In this document: in pieces, positions 16,720 through 25,753 of the stretch
How positions within the stretch are numbered: position 1 is the stretch's first letter
Layout of the letters: each line of letters opens with the position of its first letter
Assembly (NCBI RefSeq): GCF_015207655.1
Contig: NZ_JADEWN010000061.1
Span: 1-37,489 of the forward strand
DNA length: 37,489 bases
Reading direction: 5' to 3'
DNA from: Gloeocapsopsis crepidinum LEGE 06123
Lineage (GTDB): Bacteria > Cyanobacteriota > Cyanobacteriia > Cyanobacteriales > Chroococcidiopsidaceae
Position numbers and translations under genes: made by a program
Notes under the pieces: model-generated
Told to the model about the DNA's origin: nothing
The model's database searches: none
The model's input: only the letters and a program-made list of their open reading frames with translations

Positions 16720-16952
16720 TATATTCTTTAGTCTAGAAAAGCTAATGACACGCTAACGTAGTTGAAGCAAAACATTTTACCTACGCATTGTAATTTTGCG
16801 GTTATTTTTAGCTAGTGTCAAAAGCTTTAACATTCTTAAATAACTATATGACTAATCATATAAGTTTCTCATCATGGTTGCCAAGCGAAGCGCAGCAGAT
16901 GCTAAATTGGTTGCCTATATTCGTTTTTTGCTAGAGGTAGAGGTGGTAAGTA
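16720..16952. other. Divergent region between htrA and dnaA
   Basis: About 230 bp (290 bp from the chosen HtrA start) lies between two divergent genes and must contain both promoters. It is A+T-rich. I looked for DnaA boxes (TTWTNCACA) on both strands and saw no cluster, so there is no visible origin here. A short palindromic GCGAAGCGCAGC motif lies at 16881-16892. Confidence 0.45.
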
Positions 16953-18326
16953 GTGGAACTTTCTCTTGAAAGTCTATGGAGTCAGGTACTAGAGCGGCTA
17001 CAGGAAAAGTTGACTCGACCCACCTTTGAGACTTGGATCAAAACAGCTAGTGCGCAACGACTAGAAAATAATTGCTTGGTGATTTGTACCCCTAATCCAT
17101 TTGCCCGCAATTGGTTACAAAAGTACTACATCAAAACAATCGTAGGCGTTGTGGAAGAAATTCTCGGTCATGCTGTAGAAGTTCAAATCACTGTAGCCAA
17201 GGAAAATGGCGTGACTTCCTTCAACGAGCCAGAAGTAGGATGGCCTGCACCAATTGAGCCGAGTATACCAGAACCTCCAAACAATCGCCCTAAGCCTATT
17301 GAATTGAATCCTAAATATGTATTTTCCCGTTTTGTTGTGGGCGCGAATAGTCGCATGGCACATGCAGCAGCTTTGGCAGTCGCTGAATCACCAGGACGCG
17401 AATTTAATCCTTTATTTTTGTGCGGTGGCGTCGGGTTAGGGAAAACACACTTGATGCAGGCGATCGGGCATTACCGTTTAGAAATGTGTCCTAATTCAAG
17501 AATTTTTTATGTTTCTACCGAGCAATTTACTAACGATCTTATTGCTTCAATTCGTAAAGATAGTATGCAAAGCTTTCGAGAACACTATCGTGCAGCTGAT
17601 GTGTTGTTGGTAGATGATATTCAGTTTATTGAAGGAAAAGAATATACTCAAGAAGAATTTTTTCACACATTTAATACCTTGCATGAAGCAGGTAAGCAAG
17701 TTGTTTTAGCATCTGATCGTCCACCTAACCAAATCCCGCGCCTACAAGAAAGATTGTGTTCTCGCTTCTCAATGGGCTTGATTGCGGATATTCAACCACC
17801 AGATTTAGAAACAAGAATGGCTATTCTGCAAAAGAAAGCCGAATATGAAAATATGCGTCTACCCAGAGAGGTAATTGAGTATATAGCCTATAACTACAAG
17901 TCAAACATTCGAGAGCTAGAAGGCGCTTTAATACGGGCAGTTGCTTATATTTCTATTTCTGGCTTGTCCATGAGTGTAGAAAATCTTACTCCGGTCTTAA
18001 ACCCACCGGTAGAGAAAGTAGAAGCTTTCCCCGATGCTGTTTTGATGGTAGTGGCAGATGAATTTGATGTTTCTGTAGAAGATCTTAAAGGGAATTCTCG
18101 ACGTCGCGAAATTAGCTGGGCGCGTCAAATTGGTATGTACTTGATGCGGCAACATACCGACTTAAGTTTACCAAGAATTGGTGAAGAATTTGGTGGAAAA
18201 GATCATACAACTGTATTGTATAGCTGCGACAAGATTGCTCAGCTACGCGAAAATGATCAGAACTTAGCACAAACTCTAAGACAATTGAGCGATCGCATCA
18301 ACCTCGCCAGTCGTCATTCTTCTTAA
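16953..18326 (+). CDS. dnaA: Chromosomal replication initiator DnaA
   Basis: This 457-residue AAA+ protein melts the replication origin. Domain I (1-90) is followed by a short proline-rich domain II (about 95-118). Domain III has Walker A GGVGLGKT (158-165), Walker [10 protein letters not shown] (217-225) and the AAA+ arginine-rich sensor regions. Domain IV is a helix-turn-helix ending in the DnaA signature [12 protein letters not shown] (near 416-427). The GTG start at 16953 follows a GAGGTGG ribosome-binding sequence. The gene is followed by coaD rather than dnaN. In many cyanobacteria dnaA is dispensable and unlinked to an origin. Confidence 0.97.
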   Translation: MELSLESLWSQVLERLQEKLTRPTFETWIKTASAQRLENNCLVICTPNPFARNWLQKYYIKTIVGVVEEILGHAVEVQITVAKENGVTSFNEPEVGWPAPIEPSIPEPPNNRPKPIELNPKYVFSRFVVGANSRMAHAAALAVAESPGREFNPLFLCGGVGLGKTHLMQAIGHYRLEMCPNSRIFYVSTEQFTNDLIASIRKDSMQSFREHYRAADVLLVDDIQFIEGKEYTQEEFFHTFNTLHEAGKQVVLASDRPPNQIPRLQERLCSRFSMGLIADIQPPDLETRMAILQKKAEYENMRLPREVIEYIAYNYKSNIRELEGALIRAVAYISISGLSMSVENLTPVLNPPVEKVEAFPDAVLMVVADEFDVSVEDLKGNSRRREISWARQIGMYLMRQHTDLSLPRIGEEFGGKDHTTVLYSCDKIAQLRENDQNLAQTLRQLSDRINLASRHSS

Positions 18327-18397
18327 GTTGAAACTGAGTTTTCATCAAGGTTTCTCTAGCAGGTATAATTTCTCAGTAACTCCGAAATGCTAACAGC

Positions 18398-18880
18398 GTG
18401 ATTGCTATTTATCCTGGGAGCTTTGATCCGATTACTTTAGGACACCTTGATATCATCGAGCGCGGCTGTCGCCTCTTTGAGCGAGTTGTTGTCGCTGTGC
18501 TGCGTAATCCTAACAAAACACCTTTGTTTTCAGTGCAACAACGGCTAGAGCAAATACGGGTATCAACATCTCATCTGACAAATGTGGAAATTGACAGCTT
18601 TGACGGTCTAACAGTGAAGTACGCCCAAATGCGACAAGCACAAGTTCTCCTACGAGGTTTGCGAGCAATCTCTGATTTTGAAGCCGAGTTGCAAATGGCA
18701 CACACGAATAAAACGCTTTCTACCCATATCGAAACAGTTTTTTTAGCAACTTCTAATGAGCATAGTTTTTTAAGTAGTAGTGTGGTGAAAGAGATTGCCA
18801 AATTTGGTGGTTCCGTCGATCACCTTGTTCCTCAGCACGTTGCCTTAGATATCTACCGATGTCACACCAAGACCCCTTAA
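18398..18880 (+). CDS. coaD: Pantetheine-phosphate adenylyltransferase
   Basis: This 160-residue enzyme makes dephospho-CoA from phosphopantetheine and ATP, the fourth step of CoA synthesis. The nucleotidyltransferase motif is at the N-terminus ([17 protein letters not shown]/HxGH type). The conserved [21 protein letters not shown] segment and the C-terminal [15 protein letters not shown] motif with the ATP-binding Ser/Val run are present. The start is GTG 18398. The next gene starts 22 bp before its stop, so the two are translationally coupled. Confidence 0.95.
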   Translation: MIAIYPGSFDPITLGHLDIIERGCRLFERVVVAVLRNPNKTPLFSVQQRLEQIRVSTSHLTNVEIDSFDGLTVKYAQMRQAQVLLRGLRAISDFEAELQMAHTNKTLSTHIETVFLATSNEHSFLSSSVVKEIAKFGGSVDHLVPQHVALDIYRCHTKTP

Positions 18881-19494
18881 GAATAGATCCTGAGCCGAAT
18901 AAAATTCCTCAGGAAGCAAGAAATACAGATATCCAGACGGCATTGAACCGACTGGAAGAAATAATCCTCGCCAGTCCTCGCATTCCTCTGACACGAAAAA
19001 CTCTGATTGATGAGGAAGTGATACTCGATCAGCTCGATCAAATTCGCTTTAGTCTACCATCTGTATTTCAAGAAGCACAGGCGGTTGTCGAGCAAAAAGA
19101 AGAAATTTTGTTGCAGGGAGAGCAACACGCACAAGAAATTATTCAAGCTGCTGAAGCTAAAGCAGCACAATTACTTAATGAAACTACGATTGTTCGGCAA
19201 GCCGAAGCTGCTGCACAAGAAATTCGTCAGCAAGTTGAACAAGATTGCATTGCAATGCAGCAACAAGTTCAAGCAGAAATCGAGCAAATGCGCCGTCAGG
19301 CTCAAGAGGAATTACGACAAATTCGCCAAGCTGCGATCGCTGAAGCTGAAGATATCCAAAATGGTGCCGATGAATACGCTGATAGTGTCTTAAGGAGTAT
19401 TGAGCAGCAGCTTAATGATATGCTCCGCATTATTCGTAATGGCAGACAACAACTGCAACCACCAAAGGGGTTAGGAGTTAGGGATGAGGGGTGA
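18859..19494 (+). CDS. Long coiled-coil protein coupled to coaD
   Basis: This 211-residue protein of unknown function has a short disordered N-terminus, a conserved-looking block [23 protein letters not shown] (about 45-68), then a continuous Glu/Gln/Ala coiled coil (about 70-200) resembling the stalk of ATP synthase subunit b or a DivIVA-like rod. It has no membrane segment. It overlaps coaD by 22 bp, which implies coupled expression. The last eight codons (from about 19467) and the stop are formed by heptanucleotide repeats, so its C-terminus was probably rewritten by repeat insertion. DivIVA-like and b-subunit-like annotations are both possible. Confidence 0.8.
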   Translation: MSHQDPLRIDPEPNKIPQEARNTDIQTALNRLEEIILASPRIPLTRKTLIDEEVILDQLDQIRFSLPSVFQEAQAVVEQKEEILLQGEQHAQEIIQAAEAKAAQLLNETTIVRQAEAAAQEIRQQVEQDCIAMQQQVQAEIEQMRRQAQEELRQIRQAAIAEAEDIQNGADEYADSVLRSIEQQLNDMLRIIRNGRQQLQPPKGLGVRDEG

Positions 19495-19497
19495 GGG
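19467..19497. repeat. Heptanucleotide repeat that forms the end of a CDS
   Basis: The units are GGGGTTA GGAGTTA GGGATGA GGGGTGA GGG. The TGA in the fourth unit (19492-19494) is the stop codon of the coiled-coil protein. The same unit family is found at 25715-25749 upstream-proximal to recJ. Confidence 0.75.
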
Positions 19498-19720
19498 AAA
19501 AATTGATTTGTTGCGATCGCACCAATCATTCGTTTTATTTAAAATTCTTATAAGTAATCTGCATGGCTATTAAGCTTTTCTTTTGCTACAGTCTTAACAT
19601 AATGAAATAAAACTTTGCCCTTGAGTCGTAATTGTCACGAGTGATTGTTTTAAACAACTAACGCTTAATGTGTACTTTTATTGCTGTTTGGGTAAAGTAT
19701 CTATAAAGATAGTCAAGAGC

Positions 19721-19732
19721 GTACATAGGTAC
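19721..19732. promoter_or_regulatory. LexA-box-like palindrome upstream of the PHP gene (weak)
   Basis: GTACATAGGTAC lies 11 bp before the ATG at 19744. Extended to 14 bases it fits RGTACNNNDGTWCB at all but the first position (C instead of A/G). It overlaps where the ribosome-binding site would be, and no -10 element abuts it, so its significance is doubtful. Confidence 0.3.
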
Positions 19733-19743
19733 GAGAGGCGATT

Positions 19744-20427
19744 ATGGCTGTCGTTGCCCAAACTTCTGCATCATCACACTTAAAGCAAGTCTTCCACAAA
19801 ATTAATGGACAAAGTTGCCCGCGGTATTTCAACTTTCATATGCATACTGTTTACTCGGATGGTAAATTGCAACCTGAAGAGTTAATACAACAGGCGATCG
19901 CAATTGGGTTAAAAGGACTTGCAATTACCGATCACCACACTGTTGATGGTTATCGCGTTGCTCTAAGTTACCTAGATGACTTGAAGTCGAAACCTCACCT
20001 CAAACATATCGTGCCAGAAATGTGGACTGGTGTAGAAATTAATGCCAACCTATTTGAGGTAGAAGTTCACATCTTAGGCTATGCTTTTCAACCAGAGCAC
20101 CTCAGTATAGCTCCTTATTTGCAAAGAAAAACGACAGTAGGCAAAACCTACCAGGCAGAAAACGTCATTACAGCAATTCATCAAGCTGGAGGACTAGCGG
20201 TACTAGCACACCCAGCGCGGTACAAGCGATCGCACCAAGAACTCATTCCAGCAGCTGCTGCTTTAGGTATCGATGGAGTCGAAGCTTTCTATGCTTATAA
20301 CAATCCTAGTCCTTGGCATCCTAGCCCAAAACAATCCGCAGAAGTACAAGTCTTAGCTAATCACTACGGTTTATTTAACACTTGTGGCACTGATACTCAC
20401 GGTCTAAGCTTGCTGCAACGTCTTTAA
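19744..20427 (+). CDS. PHP-domain phosphoesterase
   Basis: This 227-residue stand-alone PHP protein is likely a metal-dependent phosphatase or 3',5'-bisphosphate nucleotidase-like enzyme of the TrpH/RnmAM type. The metal-binding motifs are in order: FHMHTVYSDG (His32, His34, Asp39), ITDHHTVDG (Asp63, His64), GVEIN, LAHPARY, and CGTDTHG near the C-terminus. All ligands appear present. It has a 30-residue N-terminal extension and ends soon after the last motif. It is not part of DNA polymerase III alpha, which carries a larger PHP region. Confidence 0.85.
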   Translation: MAVVAQTSASSHLKQVFHKINGQSCPRYFNFHMHTVYSDGKLQPEELIQQAIAIGLKGLAITDHHTVDGYRVALSYLDDLKSKPHLKHIVPEMWTGVEINANLFEVEVHILGYAFQPEHLSIAPYLQRKTTVGKTYQAENVITAIHQAGGLAVLAHPARYKRSHQELIPAAAALGIDGVEAFYAYNNPSPWHPSPKQSAEVQVLANHYGLFNTCGTDTHGLSLLQRL

Positions 20428-20582
20428 GCTTTGTGTCAGTCTTATAGCACTCAGGGGTTAGAGAACGCGAATCGCGCAAACTTATGGTTCAGAATTAGAA
20501 GCTAGTTAGATGAGTGGTTTTGAGCTGCTATAGTGTCCCAACCTATTGACTTATTGCTATAGCATCCAGATTGTGTCGACTT

Positions 20583-20615
20583 GAAATAAAAGTACCCTGT
20601 CGCTGGAACAGGGTA
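20583..20615 (-). terminator. Terminator of the 31-residue membrane peptide gene
   Basis: A perfect 8-bp stem TACCCTGT (20593-20600) / ACAGGGTA (20608-20615) with a 7-nt loop is followed on the minus strand by ACTTTTATTTC. It lies 37 bp past the stop codon of the small ORF. On the plus strand no T-run follows, so it serves the minus strand. Confidence 0.75.
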
Positions 20616-20651
20616 ACTTTAAGAAATATTAGGATTATTAAAATAAAGGAC

Positions 20652-20747
20652 TTAGAAAACGGACATGATTGTAATGATGCCAGCGCTTGTCAATACAAAA
20701 ACGAAACCTAGAGCAATTGATTCGCCTAAGTGTTTTGAGACTTTCAT
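20652..20747 (-). CDS. Small single-helix membrane peptide, 31 aa
   Basis: ATG 20747 to TAA 20652 encodes MKVSKHLGESIALGF, then VFVLTSAGIITIMSVF. This is a short basic/amphipathic N-terminus (about 10 residues) followed by one hydrophobic helix of about 20 residues. The shape is that of small thylakoid subunits (PSII, cytochrome b6f, NDH, PSI peptides), but the sequence does not match any such subunit I can recall, so I leave it unnamed. Support comes from a dedicated terminator just downstream and an intergenic position with no overlapping gene. No strong ribosome-binding site is visible before the ATG. Confidence 0.6.
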   Translation of the reverse strand: MKVSKHLGESIALGFVFVLTSAGIITIMSVF

Positions 20748-20920
20748 AACTTTTGGCTTATTAAGTGAGTATTGTTATGAATTTATCATTAAGCTTTCAA
20801 TTAGCAACAAACAACACCAAAAAATTAAATTATCGTAATTTTTCTTAATTTATTTCTCAGTTAAAGAAGCAGTAGAGTAGACATCTTGCCTGCCCCTGCT
20901 TGTTGGGTAAGTTTATTAGT

Positions 20921-21610
20921 TTATTTCGTCAAGCCATGCTCCAAAGCAAAACGGACTAACTCAGTTCGACTATTTGTACCTGTTTTACTAAATAAGCGAC
21001 TAACATACTTTTCTACATTGCGGACACTCGTTTGCAGACGACGAGCAATTTCTTTATTCATCAACCCCTCTGTAACGAGGTTTAAAACACTTTGTTCTCT
21101 GGGAGTTAAATCAATTTTAATGGGGGCCGGAGTTGTTGCAATACCCTGGCGCTGAGTTAACAGTGCTTTAATTTGAGCAATTTGATTTGCCAAATCAGCA
21201 ATATCAGGCGTTTCTCCCAATTCACCACTTGAAGTTGTTACCCGACGTGCTAGTAAATTTTCTATAATGGCGACTAACTCATCTGGGTCAAATGGCTTGG
21301 GTAAATAAGCATCAACACCAGCTTGATAGCCTTGGATACGATCTGTAGTCATACCTTTTGCCGTTAGAAATACGACTGGCAAAGTTTGAAAGCGAGGATC
21401 GTCGCGCATTTGCTTAAGGAATTGGTAGCCATCTACCTGTGGCATCATAATGTCAGAAATGACCAAATCAGGTATATTTTGCTGTAGTAATTCCCATCCC
21501 TCATGAGCATTACTAGCTACCTGAACAGTAAAACCACTTTCTTGCAGATAATCTTTAACAGCTTCTCGCAAGCCTGGTTCGTCGTCTACCAGCAAAAGTT
21601 GTGCGGACAT
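20921..21610 (-). CDS. LuxR-type response regulator (Ycf29-like)
   Basis: This 229-residue two-component response regulator has receiver residues Asp9/Asp10, phospho-acceptor Asp53 in VISDIMMPQ, Thr83 and Lys105 (LPKPF). A linker leads to a C-terminal LuxR/NarL helix-turn-helix (about 165-225: LTPREQSVLNLVTEGLMNKEIARRL). The close resemblance to the algal plastid Ycf29 protein is by overall layout. There is no sensor kinase beside it. Its targets are unknown. The downstream minus-strand neighbour is the 31-residue membrane peptide, 173 bp away. Confidence 0.9.
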   Translation of the reverse strand: MSAQLLLVDDEPGLREAVKDYLQESGFTVQVASNAHEGWELLQQNIPDLVISDIMMPQVDGYQFLKQMRDDPRFQTLPVVFLTAKGMTTDRIQGYQAGVDAYLPKPFDPDELVAIIENLLARRVTTSSGELGETPDIADLANQIAQIKALLTQRQGIATTPAPIKIDLTPREQSVLNLVTEGLMNKEIARRLQTSVRNVEKYVSRLFSKTGTNSRTELVRFALEHGLTK

Positions 21611-21662
21611 CTACATATTCCTTGACGCTATCTTCTCACTGTAGCGAAAATGAGGGGCAGAG

Positions 21663-21767
21663 GAGTTATGAGTGTTGAGTGTTGAGTTATGAGTTATAAA
21701 ATGCTTCCATTCAAACCTCAAAACTCAAAACTAGCCACTGTATCACTAGCTACTAGCCACTCTTAAC
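21663..21767. repeat. Heptanucleotide repeat cluster (the largest in the window)
   Basis: Five units GAGTTAT GAGTGTT GAGTGTT GAGTTAT GAGTTAT (21663-21697) are followed by a block of CTCAAAA / ACTAGCC / CACTAGC-type units up to the Ctp stop codon. The two blocks are roughly complementary (GAGTTTT versus AAAACTC). The cluster lies between the Ctp gene and the response regulator gene. Confidence 0.7.
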
Positions 21768-23077
21768 TACCGCATCCCCGATGGTTTCAGCGTTTGATTT
21801 GGTGTAGTTTGAGCCAAGGAGTTTGTGCCTAGTACGGCGATCGCGCGAATATACTGCGGATCGTTTTGAGTACCAACTAAATTTGGATTACTTGCTAGCT
21901 GACGTATCTGTGCTTCTGTTAAGTCTATTTTGACATCAGGTGTAATCCCTTTTTGACTAATATCTGTCCCCCTAGGTGTGTAGTAATGAGCAATTGTAAT
22001 TGCTAAACCAGAACCATCAGAAAGTGAATGAACTGATTGCACTAGCGCTTTACCAAATGTTTGGCTGCCGACAACAACTCCTCTATTATTATCTTTAATT
22101 GCCCCTGCTAGAATTTCGCTGGCACTAGCAGAATTACCATCAACAAGCACAGCTACAGGCTGCTTGACTAATGCAGTACGGTTTGCTGCTATTTTTTCAC
22201 TTCTTCCTCGGCGATCTACAGTACGAACAATATCGCCGTTTTCTAGCCACATCCGCGCAATTTCGATACTCGATTGCAGTAAACCTCCAGGATTACCCCG
22301 CAAGTCTAATACGTAGCCATTGACTTGTTGGCGGTTGAGATCGTAGATTGCTCGTTGCATTTGTTCTGCAGCATGAGCATTGAATTCTCGTAAGCTGATA
22401 TAACCAACGCGATTTTTGCCTTCTTGCTTGACAGAGTAACGGACTGTTGGTACTTCTATTCTTGCCCGCGTGATTTTAACGTTTAAGTTTTGCTGTCCAG
22501 AACGTCCGATACTTAAACTCACAGGTGTTCCAGCCTTACCGCGAATCATGCTAGAAGCTTGCTGAACATCTAAGCCTTGTGTTGGTTTACCATCAATAGC
22601 TAATATCTGATCTCCCGATTTGATACCAGCTTGTAGTGCAGGAGAATTTTCGATTGCTTCTACCACAGTCAAACGCTTGGTTTGCTCATTGACTTCCATG
22701 CGAATGCCAACACCAGAGAGTTCTCCAGATGTCTGATCTGTAAGTGCGGCAAACTGTTTAGGATCGAGAAAGCGAGTATAGGGATCTCCTAGTTTTTCTA
22801 GTTCTTCTCGAACAGCATTATAAGCTTGTTCTTTAGAAGTATAGTTTTTGCTTAAAAGGTTTTGCCTGCTGGTTTGCCAATTAATTTTATTGAATGTAGC
22901 GTCAACATATTCGCGATTAACAAGCTGCCAAACTTCATCTACCAAAGCTTTAGGACTATCTTGAAATGAAGCACGAACTGAGCGAACTGGCAACAGGGAC
23001 ATTGTTACAGTCGTGGCGATCGCTCCACTAAATAAAGCAAAATGGCACAATGATAAGCGTTTAAAGTATTGCTGCAT
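21767..23077 (-). CDS. Carboxyl-terminal processing protease (S41, Ctp)
   Basis: This 436-residue serine protease would be exported by an N-terminal signal peptide (1-37, ending near VRASFQ). A PDZ domain (about 115-200, SGVGIRM...AGIKSGDQILAIDG) precedes the tail-specific catalytic core. The Ser/Lys dyad is Ser318 in NSASASEI and Lys343 in FGKALVQ, 25 residues apart as in CtpA. In cyanobacteria CtpA matures the D1 precursor of photosystem II, and the CtpB and CtpC paralogues do other jobs. I cannot separate them by eye. The gene is preceded by about 300 bp without genes. Confidence 0.92.
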   Translation of the reverse strand: MQQYFKRLSLCHFALFSGAIATTVTMSLLPVRSVRASFQDSPKALVDEVWQLVNREYVDATFNKINWQTSRQNLLSKNYTSKEQAYNAVREELEKLGDPYTRFLDPKQFAALTDQTSGELSGVGIRMEVNEQTKRLTVVEAIENSPALQAGIKSGDQILAIDGKPTQGLDVQQASSMIRGKAGTPVSLSIGRSGQQNLNVKITRARIEVPTVRYSVKQEGKNRVGYISLREFNAHAAEQMQRAIYDLNRQQVNGYVLDLRGNPGGLLQSSIEIARMWLENGDIVRTVDRRGRSEKIAANRTALVKQPVAVLVDGNSASASEILAGAIKDNNRGVVVGSQTFGKALVQSVHSLSDGSGLAITIAHYYTPRGTDISQKGITPDVKIDLTEAQIRQLASNPNLVGTQNDPQYIRAIAVLGTNSLAQTTPNQTLKPSGMR

Positions 23078-23374
23078 TGGAATTTGCGAAGTAATTTTTG
23101 TGCTTAGAATTTAGTATTACTCAGAGCCTACATCTTTGCACTGAGTATTATGTTGCTATTGACTATACACTTGGTTAGTCTGTGATGACAGTAAAAACAG
23201 TTAAAGTTTCGTTATAGTTTTCAAAAATATTATCTCCACGATACTTGGGGTCCTCATTGATGTATCAATTATTTTGTGCCAGTTTTCGCAGTGTCATTTA
23301 GACGAAAGAAACTATGAGTGATTTTCGTGCTTAGAACATAGAATTCATCTGACAATTCTCTGAGTTTCTCCTTT
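23078..23374. other. Intergenic region upstream of ctp, nothing distinct
   Basis: Nearly 300 bp between the RecJ stop and the Ctp start is A+T-rich and has no ORF, hairpin or repeat that stands out. It must hold the Ctp promoter, but no convincing -35/-10 pair can be named. Confidence 0.4.
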
Positions 23375-25708
23375 TTACAAACTTGATCCGCGTATCATTG
23401 ATTGGATAGTGGATAAGGGAACTGTCGAGAAGTACTGCTGTTGAAATTGTTCCTCTTGCACAGCGATTAAGAATTTTTCAATCACTTGCAAGCATTCATC
23501 TTCAGATATTTTGGCTTGTGGTTGCCAATGGACAATAAAACTTCGATCAACAGAACTAATTGTAAAACCTATACTAGTAAGTGCTTGAAATCCTTGTTTG
23601 AGTGTTTGATCGCTAATTTCTAGTTTTTGACATAGTTGAAACCGCGAGACAGTTTGACCTGTACGACTAATGTACTTTGCAATTCCGAGTAACGAAAGCC
23701 AAATTTGATTAGGTGGGATGAATTGTGGTTTTTTCCAGGCTAACACTAGCTGTTTTTTTTCGACAAGCGATCGCTTAAACCAAGTACGTAAATCATCCCA
23801 ACTCCGAGGACAATCTTGAACAATTAGTGCTTCTTCTAAATTGGTATCAATTTCACTAGGTAGATTACGCCAGTCTAATAAATCAAGATTAGTCGTGTCA
23901 GTTGTTTGAGCCGAAGCGTTTTCTGCTGTCCGCAGTGCCACAATCCGAATTTCATAACGTTTTTTAAATGAGTTATAATCAAGCTCTACAATGCAATCGC
24001 ACCGTGTAGATGGTAATTCGTCTTTATAGTGTCCCCACCACACACCAGGAAATTTAGCTTGCGTTGAATCATCTCGAAGATCAAATTCAGTTTTAATATA
24101 CTGAACTTTTTTCCCTTGTCCATCTTGTTGATTACGATGCCAAGCATTTTCAAACCAGCAATTTTGAATCAATAATTTTGGTACAGGATTTCCCATACCA
24201 CAAGGTTCAAGTAATTTCAATTCCCAAAAAAGCTCTTTGCCTAAGTCTTGGACATTACATACTAAGTCTGCTTGGATTGTTGGTGTTGTCATTCCACCAC
24301 CTAAGGACTGTCGTAATTTTTGATTAATTGCCTCAGCAAATAAAGAAATATTTTCTATTGGTAAACTCAATCCTGCAGCATAAGGATGTCCGCCAAAGCG
24401 ATGTAGTAAATGTGCCTGATCTTTTACCAACTGATATAAATCGATTTGATTGATTGAGCGTGCCGAACCACGGGCTAAGGTAGTGTGTTCTGTACTTGCA
24501 CCTTCAGTACTCAGTAATATTGTCGGACGTCCGGTTTCTTGTGCAACTTGTCCAGCGACTAAGCCAAGTACACCCGCAGACCATTGAGGATCTGCTAAAA
24601 CAATAACACTAGTAGTCGATAAGTCCAATTGCTGTAGCTTTGCCGTCACTTGCTGGGCAACGTCTTTTTGTAGAGATTTGCGTCGAGAGTTTGCCAGTTC
24701 TGTATCTTGTGCTAGCTGTTCAACGCGTTGTAAGTCGCGACTTGTCAGTAATTCTACACAAAAACTAGCATCACCCTGAATTCGGCTGACGGCATTGATG
24801 CGCGGACCCAGACCAAAAGAAATATCAGTAGGGCGATCGCCACTTTTCTGACACCACTCTAATAATCTTCCTACCCCTGGACGTCGTCGTTGTGAGGCTG
24901 GTTGTTTGAAGTCTTGCTGCATTTTGGCAATACCCAACTGCGCTAAATAGCGACAATCACCGGAAAGTTGTACCAAATCTGCGATTAAACCAATTGCAAC
25001 TAAATCAAGTAAATCTTCTAGCGGTTGTTGAGGGTTATCTGTTTTTTGATACAAAGCTTCTACGAGTTTATATGCAACAGCAACTCCTGAAAGATGAAAT
25101 AAGGGATGGTCTTGTGGTAAATATCGAGGATTGATAATTGCGACAACTGGCGGTCGTTCTAGCGGCAATGTATGATGGTCGGTGACAATGGTATCAATAC
25201 CGAGTTGCTTTGCATACTCGATTTCAGCAATATTAGTACTACCTGTGTCGCAAGTAACAATTAACTGCGCACCTTGTTTAGCAAGCAGCTCAATCCCCTG
25301 ACAGTTCAAACCATGAGACTCAGTAATGCGATTAGGAATGTAATAAACTAAGTGCGTGTTTTGGCTAAAAAACTGTCCTAAGCCATCCCAAAGCACAGCA
25401 GTTGATGTAATCCCGTCAGCATCAAAGTCTCCCCAAATTGCAACTTTTTCGCGGCGATCGCGTGCTTGTTGAAGTCGTTCTACTGCTTGATACATTTCTG
25501 CACCAAATTCAAAGGGATCTGCTAATTCTTGACAAGCTTGGGGATTGACAAATGAATCTAAACTATGCTGATCGCAAATTCCTCGTTGCCACAATAGCTG
25601 TGCAGCATATCTACCAGAGGAGTTTGGACAATACTGACTAACAGCTTGGATAAACCATTCGGGTGGTGATTCAACAGGTAGTAGCAGCCACTGTAGTTGT
25701 TCAGGCAT
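23375..25708 (-). CDS. recJ: Single-stranded-DNA-specific exonuclease RecJ
   Basis: This 777-residue 5'-3' ssDNA exonuclease serves recombination and mismatch or base-excision repair. The DHH phosphoesterase motifs are intact: GDFDADGITS (93-102), VTCDTGSTN (151-159), VTDHH (175-179). The DHHA1 domain includes LLHRFGGHPYAAGLSLP. The C-terminal extension of about 200 residues beyond the catalytic core makes it longer than the E. coli enzyme and resembles other cyanobacterial RecJ proteins. It is separated by a heptad repeat from the upstream GNAT gene and could be co-transcribed with it. Confidence 0.95.
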   Translation of the reverse strand: MPEQLQWLLLPVESPPEWFIQAVSQYCPNSSGRYAAQLLWQRGICDQHSLDSFVNPQACQELADPFEFGAEMYQAVERLQQARDRREKVAIWGDFDADGITSTAVLWDGLGQFFSQNTHLVYYIPNRITESHGLNCQGIELLAKQGAQLIVTCDTGSTNIAEIEYAKQLGIDTIVTDHHTLPLERPPVVAIINPRYLPQDHPLFHLSGVAVAYKLVEALYQKTDNPQQPLEDLLDLVAIGLIADLVQLSGDCRYLAQLGIAKMQQDFKQPASQRRRPGVGRLLEWCQKSGDRPTDISFGLGPRINAVSRIQGDASFCVELLTSRDLQRVEQLAQDTELANSRRKSLQKDVAQQVTAKLQQLDLSTTSVIVLADPQWSAGVLGLVAGQVAQETGRPTILLSTEGASTEHTTLARGSARSINQIDLYQLVKDQAHLLHRFGGHPYAAGLSLPIENISLFAEAINQKLRQSLGGGMTTPTIQADLVCNVQDLGKELFWELKLLEPCGMGNPVPKLLIQNCWFENAWHRNQQDGQGKKVQYIKTEFDLRDDSTQAKFPGVWWGHYKDELPSTRCDCIVELDYNSFKKRYEIRIVALRTAENASAQTTDTTNLDLLDWRNLPSEIDTNLEEALIVQDCPRSWDDLRTWFKRSLVEKKQLVLAWKKPQFIPPNQIWLSLLGIAKYISRTGQTVSRFQLCQKLEISDQTLKQGFQALTSIGFTISSVDRSFIVHWQPQAKISEDECLQVIEKFLIAVQEEQFQQQYFSTVPLSTIQSMIRGSSL

Positions 25709-25714
25709 GAAGAA

Positions 25715-25749
25715 GGGGTGAGGAGTGAGGGGCGAGGGGCGAGGGGTTA
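25715..25749. repeat. Heptanucleotide repeat (5 units) in front of recJ
   Basis: The units GGGGTGA GGAGTGA GGGGCGA GGGGCGA GGGGTTA fill most of the 45-bp space between the GNAT stop (25754) and the RecJ start (25708), including the place where the RecJ ribosome-binding site should be. On the minus strand this region is C-rich and offers no Shine-Dalgarno sequence. Confidence 0.75.
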
Positions 25750-25753
25750 GTTG

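Noticed and set aside
16720-16952. Chromosomal origin next to dnaA
   Set aside because: No cluster of TTWTNCACA boxes on either strand was seen, so an origin cannot be claimed from sequence alone.
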